Assembly: GCF_001612985.1 (NCBI RefSeq)
Contig: NZ_BDBM01000008.1
Coordinates: 62,001-126,000 of the forward strand
Origin: Nocardia gamkensis NBRC 108242
GTDB taxonomy: Bacteria > Actinomycetota > Actinomycetes > Mycobacteriales > Mycobacteriaceae
Direction of reading: 5' to 3'
Length of the DNA: 64,000 nucleotides
Below the pieces are notes generated by a model that saw nothing but the letters and a program-made list of their open reading frames with translations, had not been told where the DNA came from and did no database searches. The translations under genes and the position numbers were made by a program. Shown here piece by piece: positions 32,585 to 41,285 of this stretch (position 1 is the first letter of the stretch; each line of letters starts with the position of its first letter).

Positions 32585-33811
32585 TTACCGGGCCGTTTCC
32601 GTCCAGGTGACCGGCAGTTCGTGGACGCCGTAGATATTCATGTCGGTCCGGAGTTTCACTTCGCCTGCGGGGATGGCCAGCTCGAGGGTCGGAAAGCGGC
32701 GCAGCAGACCGGCGAAACCGGCGCGCATCTCGATGCGGGCCAATTGCTGGCCCAAGCATTGATGGATGCCGTGGCCGAAGGACAGATGCCCGCGGGCCGT
32801 GCGGTGGATGTCCAGGGTGTCGGGGTTGTCGAAGCGCTGGGGGTCGTGGTTGGCGGCCAGCAGCGAGACGACGACGGTCGAGCCCTTGCCGATCGTCTCG
32901 CCGCCGAGTTCGATGTCGTCGGTGGCGTAGCGGTAGAAGATGTCGGCGACGGACAGGTAGCGCAGCAATTCCTCGACGGCGCCGGGCACCAGATCCGGGT
33001 CGGCGCGCAGTTGCGCCAGCTGTTCGGGGTGCTCCAGGAGCGCGAAGGTGCCCAAGGCCAGCATGTTGGCGGTGGTCTCGTGGCCCGCGAGCAGCAGCAG
33101 GAAGGCGACGCCGGTCAGCTCCTCGATGGTGAGGTCGTCGTGGCGAGTGAGATCGGACAGGATGTCCTCGCCGGGTTCGGCGCGTTTGCGGGTGACCAGT
33201 CCGGCCAGGTACGTGGTCATCGCACCGTAGGCGGCCATCTTCTCTTCCAGCGGCTGTTCCTTGACCAGGAATTTGGCGGAGTTGACCTGGAAGGTCTCCC
33301 GATCGGCGTAGGGGACGCCGAGCAGCTCGCAGATCACCAGCGAGGGCACCGGCAGCGCGAACGCCTCGACCAGGTCGACCGGCGGGGTCAGCCGCGCCAT
33401 CTCGTCCAGTTGCCGTTCGGTGATCTCGATGATGCGCTCTTCGAGCTGCTTCATGCGTTTGACGGTGAAGGCGCCGGTCAGCTTGCGCCGCAGCCGGGTG
33501 TGGTCCGGCGGGTCCATGGCGACGAACAAGCCCGGCACCTGCGGGGACGGTTCGGTAGCGGCGGGCATGCCGGGGGTCTGGTACGGCACGTGGAGAATGC
33601 CGATGTCCTGGCGAGAGCTGAACCGGGTGTCGGCCATGAGCCTGCGGACCGCGTCGTAGCCGGTGACGAGCCAGCCCTCGTGACCGTCCGGGAAGATCAA
33701 GGGGCAGACCGGGCGGGTCTCGCGCAGCCGGGTGATTTCGCGGGGCGGGTCGAAGGGGCCGGCGTCGCGCTCCATGGGGAGGCCGTTCGGGATGGGAACT
33801 GCTCGAGTCAT
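32585..33811 (-). CDS. Cytochrome P450 (CYP105/CYP107-like), partner of adjacent ferredoxin
   Basis: 408 residues from ATG 33811 (AGAGGA upstream). All P450 landmarks are present: I-helix FLLLLAGHETTANM, K-helix ExxR in AVEELLRYLS, and the haem loop LSFGHGIHQCLGQQLAR with the axial Cys. The sequence is of the type found in secondary-metabolite and xenobiotic P450s of actinomycetes. The ferredoxin gene precedes it by 40 bp on the same strand, giving a Fdx-P450 operon; no reductase is attached. Its promoter lies beside the heptamer repeats at 34137-34177, so the AfsR-type regulator that starts 117 bp beyond is the likely activator. Substrate unknown. Confidence 0.9.
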   Translation of the reverse strand: MTRAVPIPNGLPMERDAGPFDPPREITRLRETRPVCPLIFPDGHEGWLVTGYDAVRRLMADTRFSSRQDIGILHVPYQTPGMPAATEPSPQVPGLFVAMDPPDHTRLRRKLTGAFTVKRMKQLEERIIEITERQLDEMARLTPPVDLVEAFALPVPSLVICELLGVPYADRETFQVNSAKFLVKEQPLEEKMAAYGAMTTYLAGLVTRKRAEPGEDILSDLTRHDDLTIEELTGVAFLLLLAGHETTANMLALGTFALLEHPEQLAQLRADPDLVPGAVEELLRYLSVADIFYRYATDDIELGGETIGKGSTVVVSLLAANHDPQRFDNPDTLDIHRTARGHLSFGHGIHQCLGQQLARIEMRAGFAGLLRRFPTLELAIPAGEVKLRTDMNIYGVHELPVTWTETAR

Positions 33812-33851
33812 CAGGTTTCCTCTGTTGCGGGTGTTGTGCCGGAGTTGTGGA

Positions 33852-34052
33852 CTAGTCGCCGGAGACAAGGGTGATCGCGCCGGACGGGCACACCTGTGCG
33901 GCCTCGCCGACCGCAGATCCCTGGTCGGGCACGGGCGTGCGGTTCAGCAGCACCACCCGACCGTCCTCGGTGTCCTGGTCGAACACTTCGGGGGCGGTCA
34001 GTGCGCACATGCCTGCGCTGATGCAGCGCTCGCGGTCCACCCTCAGTTCCAC
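33852..34052 (-). CDS. [3Fe-4S]-type ferredoxin
   Basis: 66 residues from GTG 34052. Cluster ligands: C-x5-C (CISAGMC) and a later single Cys-Pro (VCPSGAI), the pattern of actinomycete 3Fe-4S ferredoxins that serve P450s. Acidic overall. It leads the two-gene operon with the P450 at 32585-33811 and should pass electrons to it. The ribosome site is weak (GGGG). The 242-bp region to the divergent AfsR-type gene holds the operator repeats and a -10-like GACAGTAT on the minus strand, 10 bp from the last heptamer. Confidence 0.88.
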   Translation of the reverse strand: MELRVDRERCISAGMCALTAPEVFDQDTEDGRVVLLNRTPVPDQGSAVGEAAQVCPSGAITLVSGD

Positions 34053-34136
34053 TGGTAACCCCGGGTGAGGGGCAGGGAGCGCATGCCGCCACCTGCAATC
34101 GCTGAACTATTCACAGGGATACTGTCGGCGGCCCGG

Positions 34137-34177
34137 CTGATACCGCCCTGACACCGACCTGACACGTCCGCTGACAC
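34137..34177. promoter_or_regulatory. Operator A: four CTGAYAC heptamers, SARP/AfsR-type direct repeats
   Basis: CTGATAC at 34137, CTGACAC at 34148, 34159 and 34171, i.e. spacing of 11, 11 and 12 bp, all in the same direction on the plus strand. SARP/AfsR-type regulators bind just such direct repeats with an 11-bp period. On the minus strand the last unit is followed after 10 bp by GACAGTAT, a -10-like element for the ferredoxin-P450 operon. The same architecture recurs at 40076-40116. Confidence 0.75.
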
Positions 34178-34293
34178 GGTGTTCGACGGTCGGGAAAACT
34201 GCCGGGTCGTTGACGGTCGATGCCATCGGACCGGTTATCACTCCAGGGACGGGCGGCCCGCCGACTGCCGATCGTCCACGGCAGAATGGGCCG

Positions 34294-37200
34294 GTGCGAA
34301 TCGGGATGCTTGGACCGCTCGAGATCCGACTAGACGACGGCGGATCGATCGAGGTGCCGGGCGCTCGGTTGCGGGCCCTGTTGATCGCCCTCGCGCTCGA
34401 ACCCGGTCGCGTGGTCGCCAAAACAACGCTGGTCGACTGGATCTGGGGTGCACAGCCACCCTCCGACGCCGCGAATGCCTTGCAGGCGCTGGTCTCCCGG
34501 CTGCGCAGGGTGCTGCCGGACGGGTTGCTCGACGCGCAGGCGGGCGGCTACCGGCTGACGGTGGAACCCGGCGCTGTCGACGCCGTGCGATTCGAACAGC
34601 TTCTCGACCAGGCACGCGGCGGTGCGGACGCGCGGCAGGCCGGGCTGCTGCGCGAGGCCGTCGACCTGTGGCGGGGTGCGCCGATGCAGGACATCGGTAT
34701 CCAGGACAGCGAAGCATTGGACGCGGTGGTCACCCGGCTCGAGGGGCTGCGCCTGGCCGCCATGGAAGATCTGTACGAAGCGGAGATCCGCCTCGGCCGG
34801 GGTCAGGAACTGGTGGCCGAACTGACCGAACTGGTGGCCCGGCACCCGGTGCGGGAACGGCTCGTCGCCGCGCTGATGCGCGCGCTCGGCGCCGCGGGTC
34901 GCGGCAACGAGGCACTGGTCGTGTACCAGCAGGCCCGGGAGGCACTCGCCGACGAGTTGGGCGTGGACCCCTCGCCGGAACTCTCCGCACTGCACGTCGC
35001 GCTGCTGCGCGGCGAAGTGGGCGCGCGGGAAACCGACCGCAGGACGAACCTGCGGGCCGAGTTGACCAAGTTCGTGGGCAAATACGCCGACGTCGCCGTC
35101 GTGCGCGAACTCATCGCCGACCATCGGCTCACCACGTTGACCGGGCCCGGCGGTTCCGGCAAGACCAGGCTGGCCCTGGAAACCGCGCGGACCATGCTCG
35201 ACGACTTACCGGACGGGGCATGGCTGGTGGAGCTGGCGTCGGTCGGCGCGAGTGGTGACGTGTCGCAGTCGGCGCTAGCCGCGCTCGGGCTGCGAGACGC
35301 ACTGCTCGGCGGCACACCGAACGCGGAGCCGATGGACCGGCTCGTCGCCGCGATCCGCGAGCGCGAAACGCTGCTGATCCTGGACAACTGTGAGCACGTG
35401 ATCGAGTCCGCGGCGGCGTTCGCGCACCGGCTGCTCGGCGAGTGTCACCGGCTGCGGATCCTCGCGACGAGCAGAGAACCACTCGGCATCACGGGTGAGG
35501 CGATATGGCAGGTCGAGCCGCTGGCGTTGCCCACCGAGAACGCGGGCCCGGACGAGATCGAGTCCTCCCCGGCCGTTCAGCTGTTGCGCGACCGGGCCGG
35601 TGCGGTGCGCAAGGATCTCGCGGCCGATGCCCGCGCATTGTCGACCATGGCGCACGTCTGCCGGGCGCTCGACGGAATACCGCTGGCGATCGAATTGGCC
35701 GCGGCCAGGCTGCGCACCATGTCCCTCGATCAGCTCGCCGACCGCCTCGACGACCGGTTCCGCCTGCTGACCGGCGGCAGCCGTACCGCGCTTCCGCAGC
35801 ATCGGACACTGCGCGCGGTGGTCGACTGGAGCTGGGAGCTGCTCACCGACGCCGAACGGATGGTCCTGCGCAGACTCGCGGTGTTCTCCGGCGGCGCGAG
35901 CCTGGAAGCGGCCGAGCAGGTTTGCGCGGGCACGGAGGGCGGGCCCGAAGGGCAGGCGGGCGCGAAGAACGTGGTGGTCGAGCAATGGGAGATGCTCGAG
36001 CTGCTCACCGCGCTGACCGAGAAATCGCTGCTCACCGCCGGGGACGGCGGACCGCGCTATCGGATGCTCGACACGATCAAGCAGTACGCCCTCGACCGGC
36101 TCGTGGAGGCGGGGGAATCGGACGCGGTGCGCCGGGCCCATCTCGCGTACTTCACCGGACTCGCCGACAGCGCGGAGCCGCACCTGCGCCGCGCCGAGCA
36201 ATTGGAGTGGCTCGCCGCGCTGGAAGCCGAGCACGACAACATCGCCGTCGCGATGCGTGGCGCGCTCGCGGCGGGCGACGCGGCCGAGGCGATGCGGCTC
36301 GCGGCGGCCACGGGCTGGTACTGGTGGCTCAGCGGGCACAAGGCCGAAGGCATGGAGCTGATCACCGCGGCCGCCGAGCTGCCCGGCGAAGTGGACGACG
36401 AGATCCGCGCCAGGGTGTACGGACTGGTCGTGCACTTCATGAACTCCGGACCGACCGACGAGCACCAAGTGGAGGAATGGATCCGCCAGGCATACCGATT
36501 CAGCCGGCGCAGCAAGAGCCGATACCCCCTGCTGGGGTTCGTCGCCGCGATGGAACGCATGTTGCAGGGGCCCGACGCGCTGCTGCCCGCGTTCGAACCG
36601 CTGCTCGCCGACGACGATCCCTGGGTGCGGGCGCTGGCCCGGCTCCAACTGGGCAAGGCGCGGATCGCGCTCGGCCAGGAGGGCCGGGAGGCGGACACGT
36701 ATCTCGAGACGGCGCTCGCCGAGTTCCGGGCCATCGGCGAGCGCTGGGGAATGTCGTTCGCGCTGACCGAACTGGCGAATCGAATCGCCATGCGCGGCGA
36801 GTTCGCCGCCGCGTGCGAACACCTCGACCAGGCGATCGCGGTGGTCACCGAAGTCGGCGCGATCGAGGACGTCTTCCTGATGCGGGCCAGGCAGGCTCAG
36901 CTGTACTGGCTGCTGGGTGATGCGGAGGCGAGCGCGGCCGCCATCGCCGAGGGGCAGCGGTACGCCGACCGGTCAGCCTGGCAGAACGCACTGGCCGAAC
37001 TCGCCTTCGCGAAGGCGCAACTGGCCCATTGGAACGGCGACACCGCGCAGGCGCGCCGGGAGATCGACCTCGCGACGACCATGCTGGGCAGCGACGCGGA
37101 GCAAGTTTACGTCAAGGCGGTGACACACGACCTGCTCGGTTACCTCGCGGAGGGTCTCGACGAAGCGCGCGAACACCGTGCCGCGGCCTTCCAGGCGGCG

Positions 37201-37467
37201 TCCGCGGCGGGCTACGCGCCCCTCATCGCCCAAATCCTCGTCGGCGTCGCGGATCTTGCCCTGCGCGACGGCCAGGACGAACAGGCCGTGCGACTGCTCG
37301 CGGCGAGTGCCGCAGTACGCGGACTGCCCGATCGTTCTCAACCGGATGTGGCTCGGATCGAGCAGACAGCACGACATCGCCTCGGAGCAGCACGGTTCAC
37401 CGAGGCGACGAGGGAAGGTGCGCAGGGGAATTGGAGTGATCTGGTCGCGACCACGCTCGCTGGTTGA
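34294..37467 (+). CDS. AfsR/SARP-type regulator: wHTH-BTAD, NB-ARC ATPase and TPR
   Basis: About 1057 residues from GTG 34294 (MLGPLEIR start; the frame is open to 34210 but this is the family N-terminus). Domains in order: OmpR-type winged helix (1-90), BTAD (about 95-240, LYEAEIRLGRG...LVARHPVRERLVALMRALGAAGR), NB-ARC/AAA ATPase (260-560) with Walker A GPGGSGKT at 284-291 and the LLILDNCEHV Walker B, then a helical TPR-like region to the end. Such proteins are ATP-dependent activators that bind heptamer direct repeats near promoters. Its own promoter is next to operator A and the ABC operon next to operator B, so both are likely targets. Regulator of a local export/oxidation unit. Confidence 0.9.
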   Translation: MRIGMLGPLEIRLDDGGSIEVPGARLRALLIALALEPGRVVAKTTLVDWIWGAQPPSDAANALQALVSRLRRVLPDGLLDAQAGGYRLTVEPGAVDAVRFEQLLDQARGGADARQAGLLREAVDLWRGAPMQDIGIQDSEALDAVVTRLEGLRLAAMEDLYEAEIRLGRGQELVAELTELVARHPVRERLVAALMRALGAAGRGNEALVVYQQAREALADELGVDPSPELSALHVALLRGEVGARETDRRTNLRAELTKFVGKYADVAVVRELIADHRLTTLTGPGGSGKTRLALETARTMLDDLPDGAWLVELASVGASGDVSQSALAALGLRDALLGGTPNAEPMDRLVAAIRERETLLILDNCEHVIESAAAFAHRLLGECHRLRILATSREPLGITGEAIWQVEPLALPTENAGPDEIESSPAVQLLRDRAGAVRKDLAADARALSTMAHVCRALDGIPLAIELAAARLRTMSLDQLADRLDDRFRLLTGGSRTALPQHRTLRAVVDWSWELLTDAERMVLRRLAVFSGGASLEAAEQVCAGTEGGPEGQAGAKNVVVEQWEMLELLTALTEKSLLTAGDGGPRYRMLDTIKQYALDRLVEAGESDAVRRAHLAYFTGLADSAEPHLRRAEQLEWLAALEAEHDNIAVAMRGALAAGDAAEAMRLAAATGWYWWLSGHKAEGMELITAAAELPGEVDDEIRARVYGLVVHFMNSGPTDEHQVEEWIRQAYRFSRRSKSRYPLLGFVAAMERMLQGPDALLPAFEPLLADDDPWVRALARLQLGKARIALGQEGREADTYLETALAEFRAIGERWGMSFALTELANRIAMRGEFAAACEHLDQAIAVVTEVGAIEDVFLMRARQAQLYWLLGDAEASAAAIAEGQRYADRSAWQNALAELAFAKAQLAHWNGDTAQARREIDLATTMLGSDAEQVYVKAVTHDLLGYLAEGLDEAREHRAAAFQAASAAGYAPLIAQILVGVADLALRDGQDEQAVRLLAASAAVRGLPDRSQPDVARIEQTARHRLGAARFTEATREGAQGNWSDLVATTLAG

Positions 37468-37483
37468 GCATGGCGGAAAACGG

Positions 37484-37531
37484 CCGCACCCCGGTGCACG
37501 ACCCGACATGGAGTCGTGCACCGGGGTGCGG
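37484..37531. terminator. Strong bidirectional terminator hairpin
   Basis: A perfect 19-bp stem (arms 37484-37502 and 37513-37531) with a 10-nt loop, between the convergent AfsR-type gene and the DUF4097 gene. The left arm begins CCGCACCCCGG and the right ends CCGGGGTGCGG. It is by far the longest perfect stem in the window and should stop both transcripts. Confidence 0.85.
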
Positions 37532-37596
37532 TGTTCACCACGCTGACGTGGGGTGCGGGTGTCCGTGGAGATGACCGGGCTGCTGAGCTGGATGAG

Positions 37597-38241
37597 CTAG
37601 GCGGCGGTGGCGTGCCGGATGATGATGTTGCCGTAGGAGTTACGTGCGTACACCTCCACGGTGTCCTCCTTGCCTTGCGACCGGTCGACCGGTCGCATCA
37701 GGTTCTGCACGGCGCCGGAGAGCGCGTTGGCTTCCAGCCGCGCCGCGCTGCCCGGGCTGATACCCACCTCCAGCTCACCCATGGATGTCTCCAACCGGAG
37801 CACGCCGCGGGAGGCTTCGCCGATGCGGATGTCGCCTTTGGCGGTTTTCGCGGTCACCGAACCGCCCGGGCGCTCGACGGTGATGTCGCCGGCGGATACC
37901 TCCAGGTCGCACTCGCCGAGTTCGCCGGTGCCCTGCAATCGGCCCACAGCGGCCGTGCCCTTCAGCCGGGAGCCGGTCGGTACCTCGATGGTCACCTCGA
38001 TCGACGGGTTGCCGCCGAACGGGCTGTAGGTCCGCCAGTCTTTCGGCGTCTTCACGGTCAATGCGCCTGCGGTGAAAGCGACCTCGGTCTGCTCGGCGGC
38101 GCGCACGTCACCCTTTCTGGACCCATCGGCCGGCCGGACCTCGACGACGGTGTCGGTACGGTCGGAGGCGATCACAGTGACGTTGCCGGAGAGCACGTCG
38201 ACGGTGACGACGATCGGCTTCGGTGTCTCGAACGTGGGCAT
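37597..38241 (-). CDS. DUF4097 beta-helix protein of the ABC operon
   Basis: 214 residues from ATG 38241 (GAGGAG nearby). The sequence is a run of short parallel beta strands with the DUF4097 look: VTVDVLSGNVTVIASDRTDTVVEVRPAD, GDITVERPGGSVTAKTAKGDIRIGEASRGVLRLETSMGELEVG. Each turn pairs a DG/GD with a short strand, as in a right-handed beta-solenoid. No signal peptide, so it is probably cytoplasmic. DUF4097 is often found next to DrrAB-like ABC transporters and stress regulators. It is the third gene of the operon whose promoter carries operator B. Role unknown. Confidence 0.82.
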   Translation of the reverse strand: MPTFETPKPIVVTVDVLSGNVTVIASDRTDTVVEVRPADGSRKGDVRAAEQTEVAFTAGALTVKTPKDWRTYSPFGGNPSIEVTIEVPTGSRLKGTAAVGRLQGTGELGECDLEVSAGDITVERPGGSVTAKTAKGDIRIGEASRGVLRLETSMGELEVGISPGSAARLEANALSGAVQNLMRPVDRSQGKEDTVEVYARNSYGNIIIRHATAA

Positions 38242-38349
38242 GGCTGTCTCCTCGAAATTGTTCGGTATGTGAAATGAATGGCGGACCCGGCCGGTGACGC
38301 GCTTTCGGCGCATCGCGGACGCGCCCCGATCAGCGCGGTCAGCCGGCGA

Positions 38350-39111
38350 CTACGCGCGCTTGTTGAACGTGGCCCGCGACCACAGGTATCCGACCAGGGC
38401 GAACCCGGCGCACCAGGCGAGCGCGGCCGCCGTGTAGCCGCCGGAAGGATGGCCGCCGAGAAACCCACGCAAGGCTTCGATGATCGGCGTGAAGGGCTGA
38501 TACCGGGCGAACTGCCGGATACCCTGTCCCATCTGGTCGGCGGGCACGATCGCGCTGCTCACGAACGGCAGCATGATCAGCGGCACCACGGTCATGCCCG
38601 CGGATTCCGGAGTCTTCGCGGCCATGCCGAGTGCGACCGTGAGCCAGGAGGCCGCGAACGATGTGGCCGCCATGATGCCGATCGCGCCGAGCCAGTGGAG
38701 TGCGGTCGCCGACGACCGGAAGCCCAGCAGGAATGCCACACCGAGGACGGCCGCGATGGCTATCACATTGGTCAGAACGGTGGCCACGACATGGCCGGTC
38801 AGTACGGCGCTGCGGGAGACGTCCATGACCTTGAAACGGTTGATGATGCCCTTCGCCATATCGGAACTCACCGATACCGCGGTGCCGGACAACCCGTAAC
38901 TGATGGCCAGCAGGATCATGCCCGGTGTCGCGTAGTTGATGTACTGTTCGCCGACATCGAACGCGTTGCCGAACACGTACACGAAGATCAGCATCATCAC
39001 GACCGGCATGAAAGCCGCGTTGAATATGGTGACCGGACTCCGGGCGATGTGCTTGAAGTTGCGACGCAACATGATCGACGAATCGGCCAGCGGTGCGGAA
39101 ATGGTGCTCAT
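38350..39111 (-). CDS. ABC-2 type transporter permease (DrrB-like)
   Basis: 253 residues, six hydrophobic segments and the ABC-2 hallmarks: MLRRNFKHIARSPVTIFNAAFMPVVMMLIFVYVFG at the N-terminus and a later FVSSAIVPADQMGQGIRQFARYQPFTPIIEALR of DrrB type. Its ATG overlaps the stop of the ATPase gene by four bases (ATGA), so the two are co-translated. The pair exports hydrophobic compounds; daunorubicin-type DrrAB is the model. The upstream promoter and operator B make it a candidate target of the AfsR-type regulator. Confidence 0.9.
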   Translation of the reverse strand: MSTISAPLADSSIMLRRNFKHIARSPVTIFNAAFMPVVMMLIFVYVFGNAFDVGEQYINYATPGMILLAISYGLSGTAVSVSSDMAKGIINRFKVMDVSRSAVLTGHVVATVLTNVIAIAAVLGVAFLLGFRSSATALHWLGAIGIMAATSFAASWLTVALGMAAKTPESAGMTVVPLIMLPFVSSAIVPADQMGQGIRQFARYQPFTPIIEALRGFLGGHPSGGYTAAALAWCAGFALVGYLWSRATFNKRA

Positions 39112-40052
39112 TGTGCGACAGCCTCCGTGGTGGCGTGACCGGTCAGGGAAAGGAAAACGTCGTCGAGGTCGGGGGTGTGGACGGAGACCTCGTCGGCGTC
39201 GATCGAGTGTTCGGCGAGCCGGTCCAGCAGGTCCCGCAGTGATTTCGTGCCGCCGTCGCCCGCGACCCGCAAGGTCAGAGCCTCGTCGTCGCGGGTGGCC
39301 CCGGGCAGGATCCGCGCCGCCGCGTCGAGCGCCGTGACGTCGGCGAACCGGAGCCGGATGTGGCTGCCGGGCACGCGGCGCTTGAGTTCCTCGGGTGTGC
39401 CTTCGCCGACGATGCGGCCCTGGTCGAGCACCGCGATCCGGTCGGCCAGCTGATCGGCTTCCTCGAGGTACTGGGTGGTGAGGAAGATCGTGACACCGCC
39501 GTCCGTCAACTCCCGGACGATTTCCCACATGGTGCGACGGCTGCGCGGATCCAGTCCGGTCGTCGGCTCGTCCAGGAAAACGATGGCCGGCTTGGTGACC
39601 AGCGTCATCGCCAGGTCCAATTTCCGGCGCATACCCCCGGAGTAGGTCGACGCCTGCTTTCGCGCCGATTCCACCAGATCGAACCGTTCCAGCAATTCGG
39701 CGACCACCCGCTTGCCCTCGGCGGCCCGCAGATGATGCAGATCCGCCATCAGCCAGAGGTTCTCCTCCCCCGTCAGCAGATCGTCCACCGCCGCGAACTG
39801 ACCGGTGACCCCGATCGCCGCGCGCACCGCTTTGGGCTCGGTCGCGATATCGTGCCCGCCCACCCGCGCCGTGCCGCCATCGGCCTTCAGCAGCGTGGTC
39901 AGCACGTTCACCGTCGTCGTCTTACCCGCCCCGTTCGGACCGAGCAGCGAGAAAATCGTCCCTGCACCGATATTCAAATCGATGCCGTCGAGGATCGTCT
40001 TGTCCCCGTATGCCTTCCGCAGCCCGGAAGCCGCGATCGCTGTGCTGTTCAT
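39108..40052 (-). CDS. ABC transporter ATP-binding protein (DrrA-like)
   Basis: 314 residues from ATG 40052 (the frame reaches 40124 but the N-terminus of the family starts MNSTAIAASGLRKAYGD). Walker A LGPNGAGKTTTVNVL, signature TYSGGMRRKLDLAMTL, Walker B IVFLDEPTTGLDPRSR and the switch His in TTQYLEEADQLADRI are all intact. The C-terminal extension (VPGSHIRLRFADVT...TPDLDDVFLSLTGH) is the DrrA family trademark. Operon: this gene, permease, DUF4097. Operator B lies only 24 bp upstream of the start, with a -10-like GACAGTTG just before the ATG, so the transcript may be almost leaderless. Confidence 0.93.
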   Translation of the reverse strand: MNSTAIAASGLRKAYGDKTILDGIDLNIGAGTIFSLLGPNGAGKTTTVNVLTTLLKADGGTARVGGHDIATEPKAVRAAIGVTGQFAAVDDLLTGEENLWLMADLHHLRAAEGKRVVAELLERFDLVESARKQASTYSGGMRRKLDLAMTLVTKPAIVFLDEPTTGLDPRSRRTMWEIVRELTDGGVTIFLTTQYLEEADQLADRIAVLDQGRIVGEGTPEELKRRVPGSHIRLRFADVTALDAAARILPGATRDDEALTLRVAGDGGTKSLRDLLDRLAEHSIDADEVSVHTPDLDDVFLSLTGHATTEAVAQ

Positions 40053-40075
40053 GTGGACAACTGTCGCCAGGATGG

Positions 40076-40116
40076 CTGACACGGGCCTGATACCGGCCTG
40101 ACACGTCCACTGACAC
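40076..40116. promoter_or_regulatory. Operator B: four CTGAYAC heptamers upstream of the DrrAB operon
   Basis: CTGACAC at 40076, CTGATAC at 40087, CTGACAC at 40098 and 40110: spacing 11, 11, 12 bp, identical to operator A. On the minus strand the unit nearest the ABC genes is followed after 10 bp by GACAGTTG. The right end also forms the near-palindrome TGACACGGTGTCA (40111-40123). Conservation of repeat number, phase and the distance to the -10-like element in both places makes chance unlikely. Confidence 0.78.
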
Positions 40117-40352
40117 GGTGTCAACCCTGGTCACAGCGGGAACGTCGGCCGAGCGGACACCTGTGTACCGCCGTCTTGCGTCAACTCGTCTGGCAAGATC
40201 TTCCTGGTCACACGGCTGTCACTCGCGACCGCTCGGTAATGCCGAGTTCGGGGCGTTCGCGGGAGCGTGCACACGATCTCGGCTGCACCGATGAATTTCG
40301 GATGGATCCGTCGTCGATTCCTCTGGAGAGACCGAATGACAGGAGTCCGGAC

Positions 40353-41159
40353 ATGACGAGACCGTTTCGATTCGGGGTCGTTGCCCCGCTCAGAACCGAC
40401 CTGCCGACGTGGCGAGATCGCGTGCGCCGCATCGCCGACAGCGGCTACTCGACGCTGCTGGTGCCCGACTTCCCGCTGACGCAACCGGCGCCCGGTCCCA
40501 TGCTGGCCACCGTCGCGGCCCTGACCGACCTGCGCGTGGGCACGTGGGTGTACGCCTCTCCGCTACGCCCGGCCTGGCTGACGGCGTGGGAAGCGCACTC
40601 GCTGTCGCTACTGACCGACGGTCGCTTCGAGATGGGCATCGGCACCGGCAGACCGGGAATCGAGGACGAGCTCCGCGACAAGGGAGTGCCCGCCGTACCG
40701 CCGCCGAACGAGCGGCTGGCACAGGTCCGTGAGACCGTCACGAGGCTGCGAGATCTCGACGGCCCCGACCGTCACACGCCCGTGGCGATGGCCGTATACG
40801 GTCCGAAGGCTCGGGCGCTGGCGGCCGAGGTAGCGGACACGGTCACCTTCCCGCTGGGGGATCAGCCTCGGGGCGAAGTCGAGCGGCTGGCACGCGACTT
40901 CCGCGCCGACGGGGACGTCGAACTCGCGCTCGCCGTGCCGGTCATCGGTGACACTGTCGCGCCGCACATGGCGCCTCCCGACACCGACCCTGCGGCACTT
41001 CGCGCGGCAGACGCGGTGACCGTACTTCCGGATGATCCGGCGGCCGCCGCCGAGGAAATCCAGCGGCGACGGGAGGAGATCGGCTTCTCCTACTTCGTCT
41101 TCGGCGCAGACTTCGCCGACAGGTTCGCTCCGATCGTCGCCGAGCTGGCCGGACGTTAG
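40353..41159 (+). CDS. LLM-class F420-dependent oxidoreductase
   Basis: 268 residues from ATG 40353 (AGGAG eight bases upstream). The luciferase-like TIM barrel shows FRFGVVAPLRTDLPTWRDRVRRIADSGYSTLLVPDFP, TVAALTDLRVGTWVYASPLRPAWLTAWEAHSLSLLTDGRFEMGIGTGRPG and a C-terminal EEIGFSYFVFG, the pattern of the TIGR03621-type subfamily thought to use F420. Substrate unknown. It is divergent from the ABC operon; the 300-bp spacer holds operator B on the far side and otherwise nothing recognisable. Confidence 0.85.
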   Translation: MTRPFRFGVVAPLRTDLPTWRDRVRRIADSGYSTLLVPDFPLTQPAPGPMLATVAALTDLRVGTWVYASPLRPAWLTAWEAHSLSLLTDGRFEMGIGTGRPGIEDELRDKGVPAVPPPNERLAQVRETVTRLRDLDGPDRHTPVAMAVYGPKARALAAEVADTVTFPLGDQPRGEVERLARDFRADGDVELALAVPVIGDTVAPHMAPPDTDPAALRAADAVTVLPDDPAAAAEEIQRRREEIGFSYFVFGADFADRFAPIVAELAGR

Positions 41160-41248
41160 TCGGGCGGTGCGGGAGTTGCGGCGGAACCCACCGGTTTCGA
41201 GAGCGCTATCCCCGGCCAGAAAGTCCGACGCCCCACACCCCACTTGTA

Positions 41249-41264
41249 TCGAAAACATGTTCGA
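41249..41264. promoter_or_regulatory. SOS-like (LexA) box
   Basis: TCGAAAACATGTTCGA matches the mycobacterial LexA consensus TCGAACNNNNGTTCGA in all specified positions but one (A for C at position 6). It sits 21 bp before the ATG of the 74-residue gene and next to a TAGGGT -10-like hexamer, a placement that would let LexA block transcription. Confidence 0.6.
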
Positions 41265-41285
41265 CTCGAGGTAGGGTGCCGGAGC

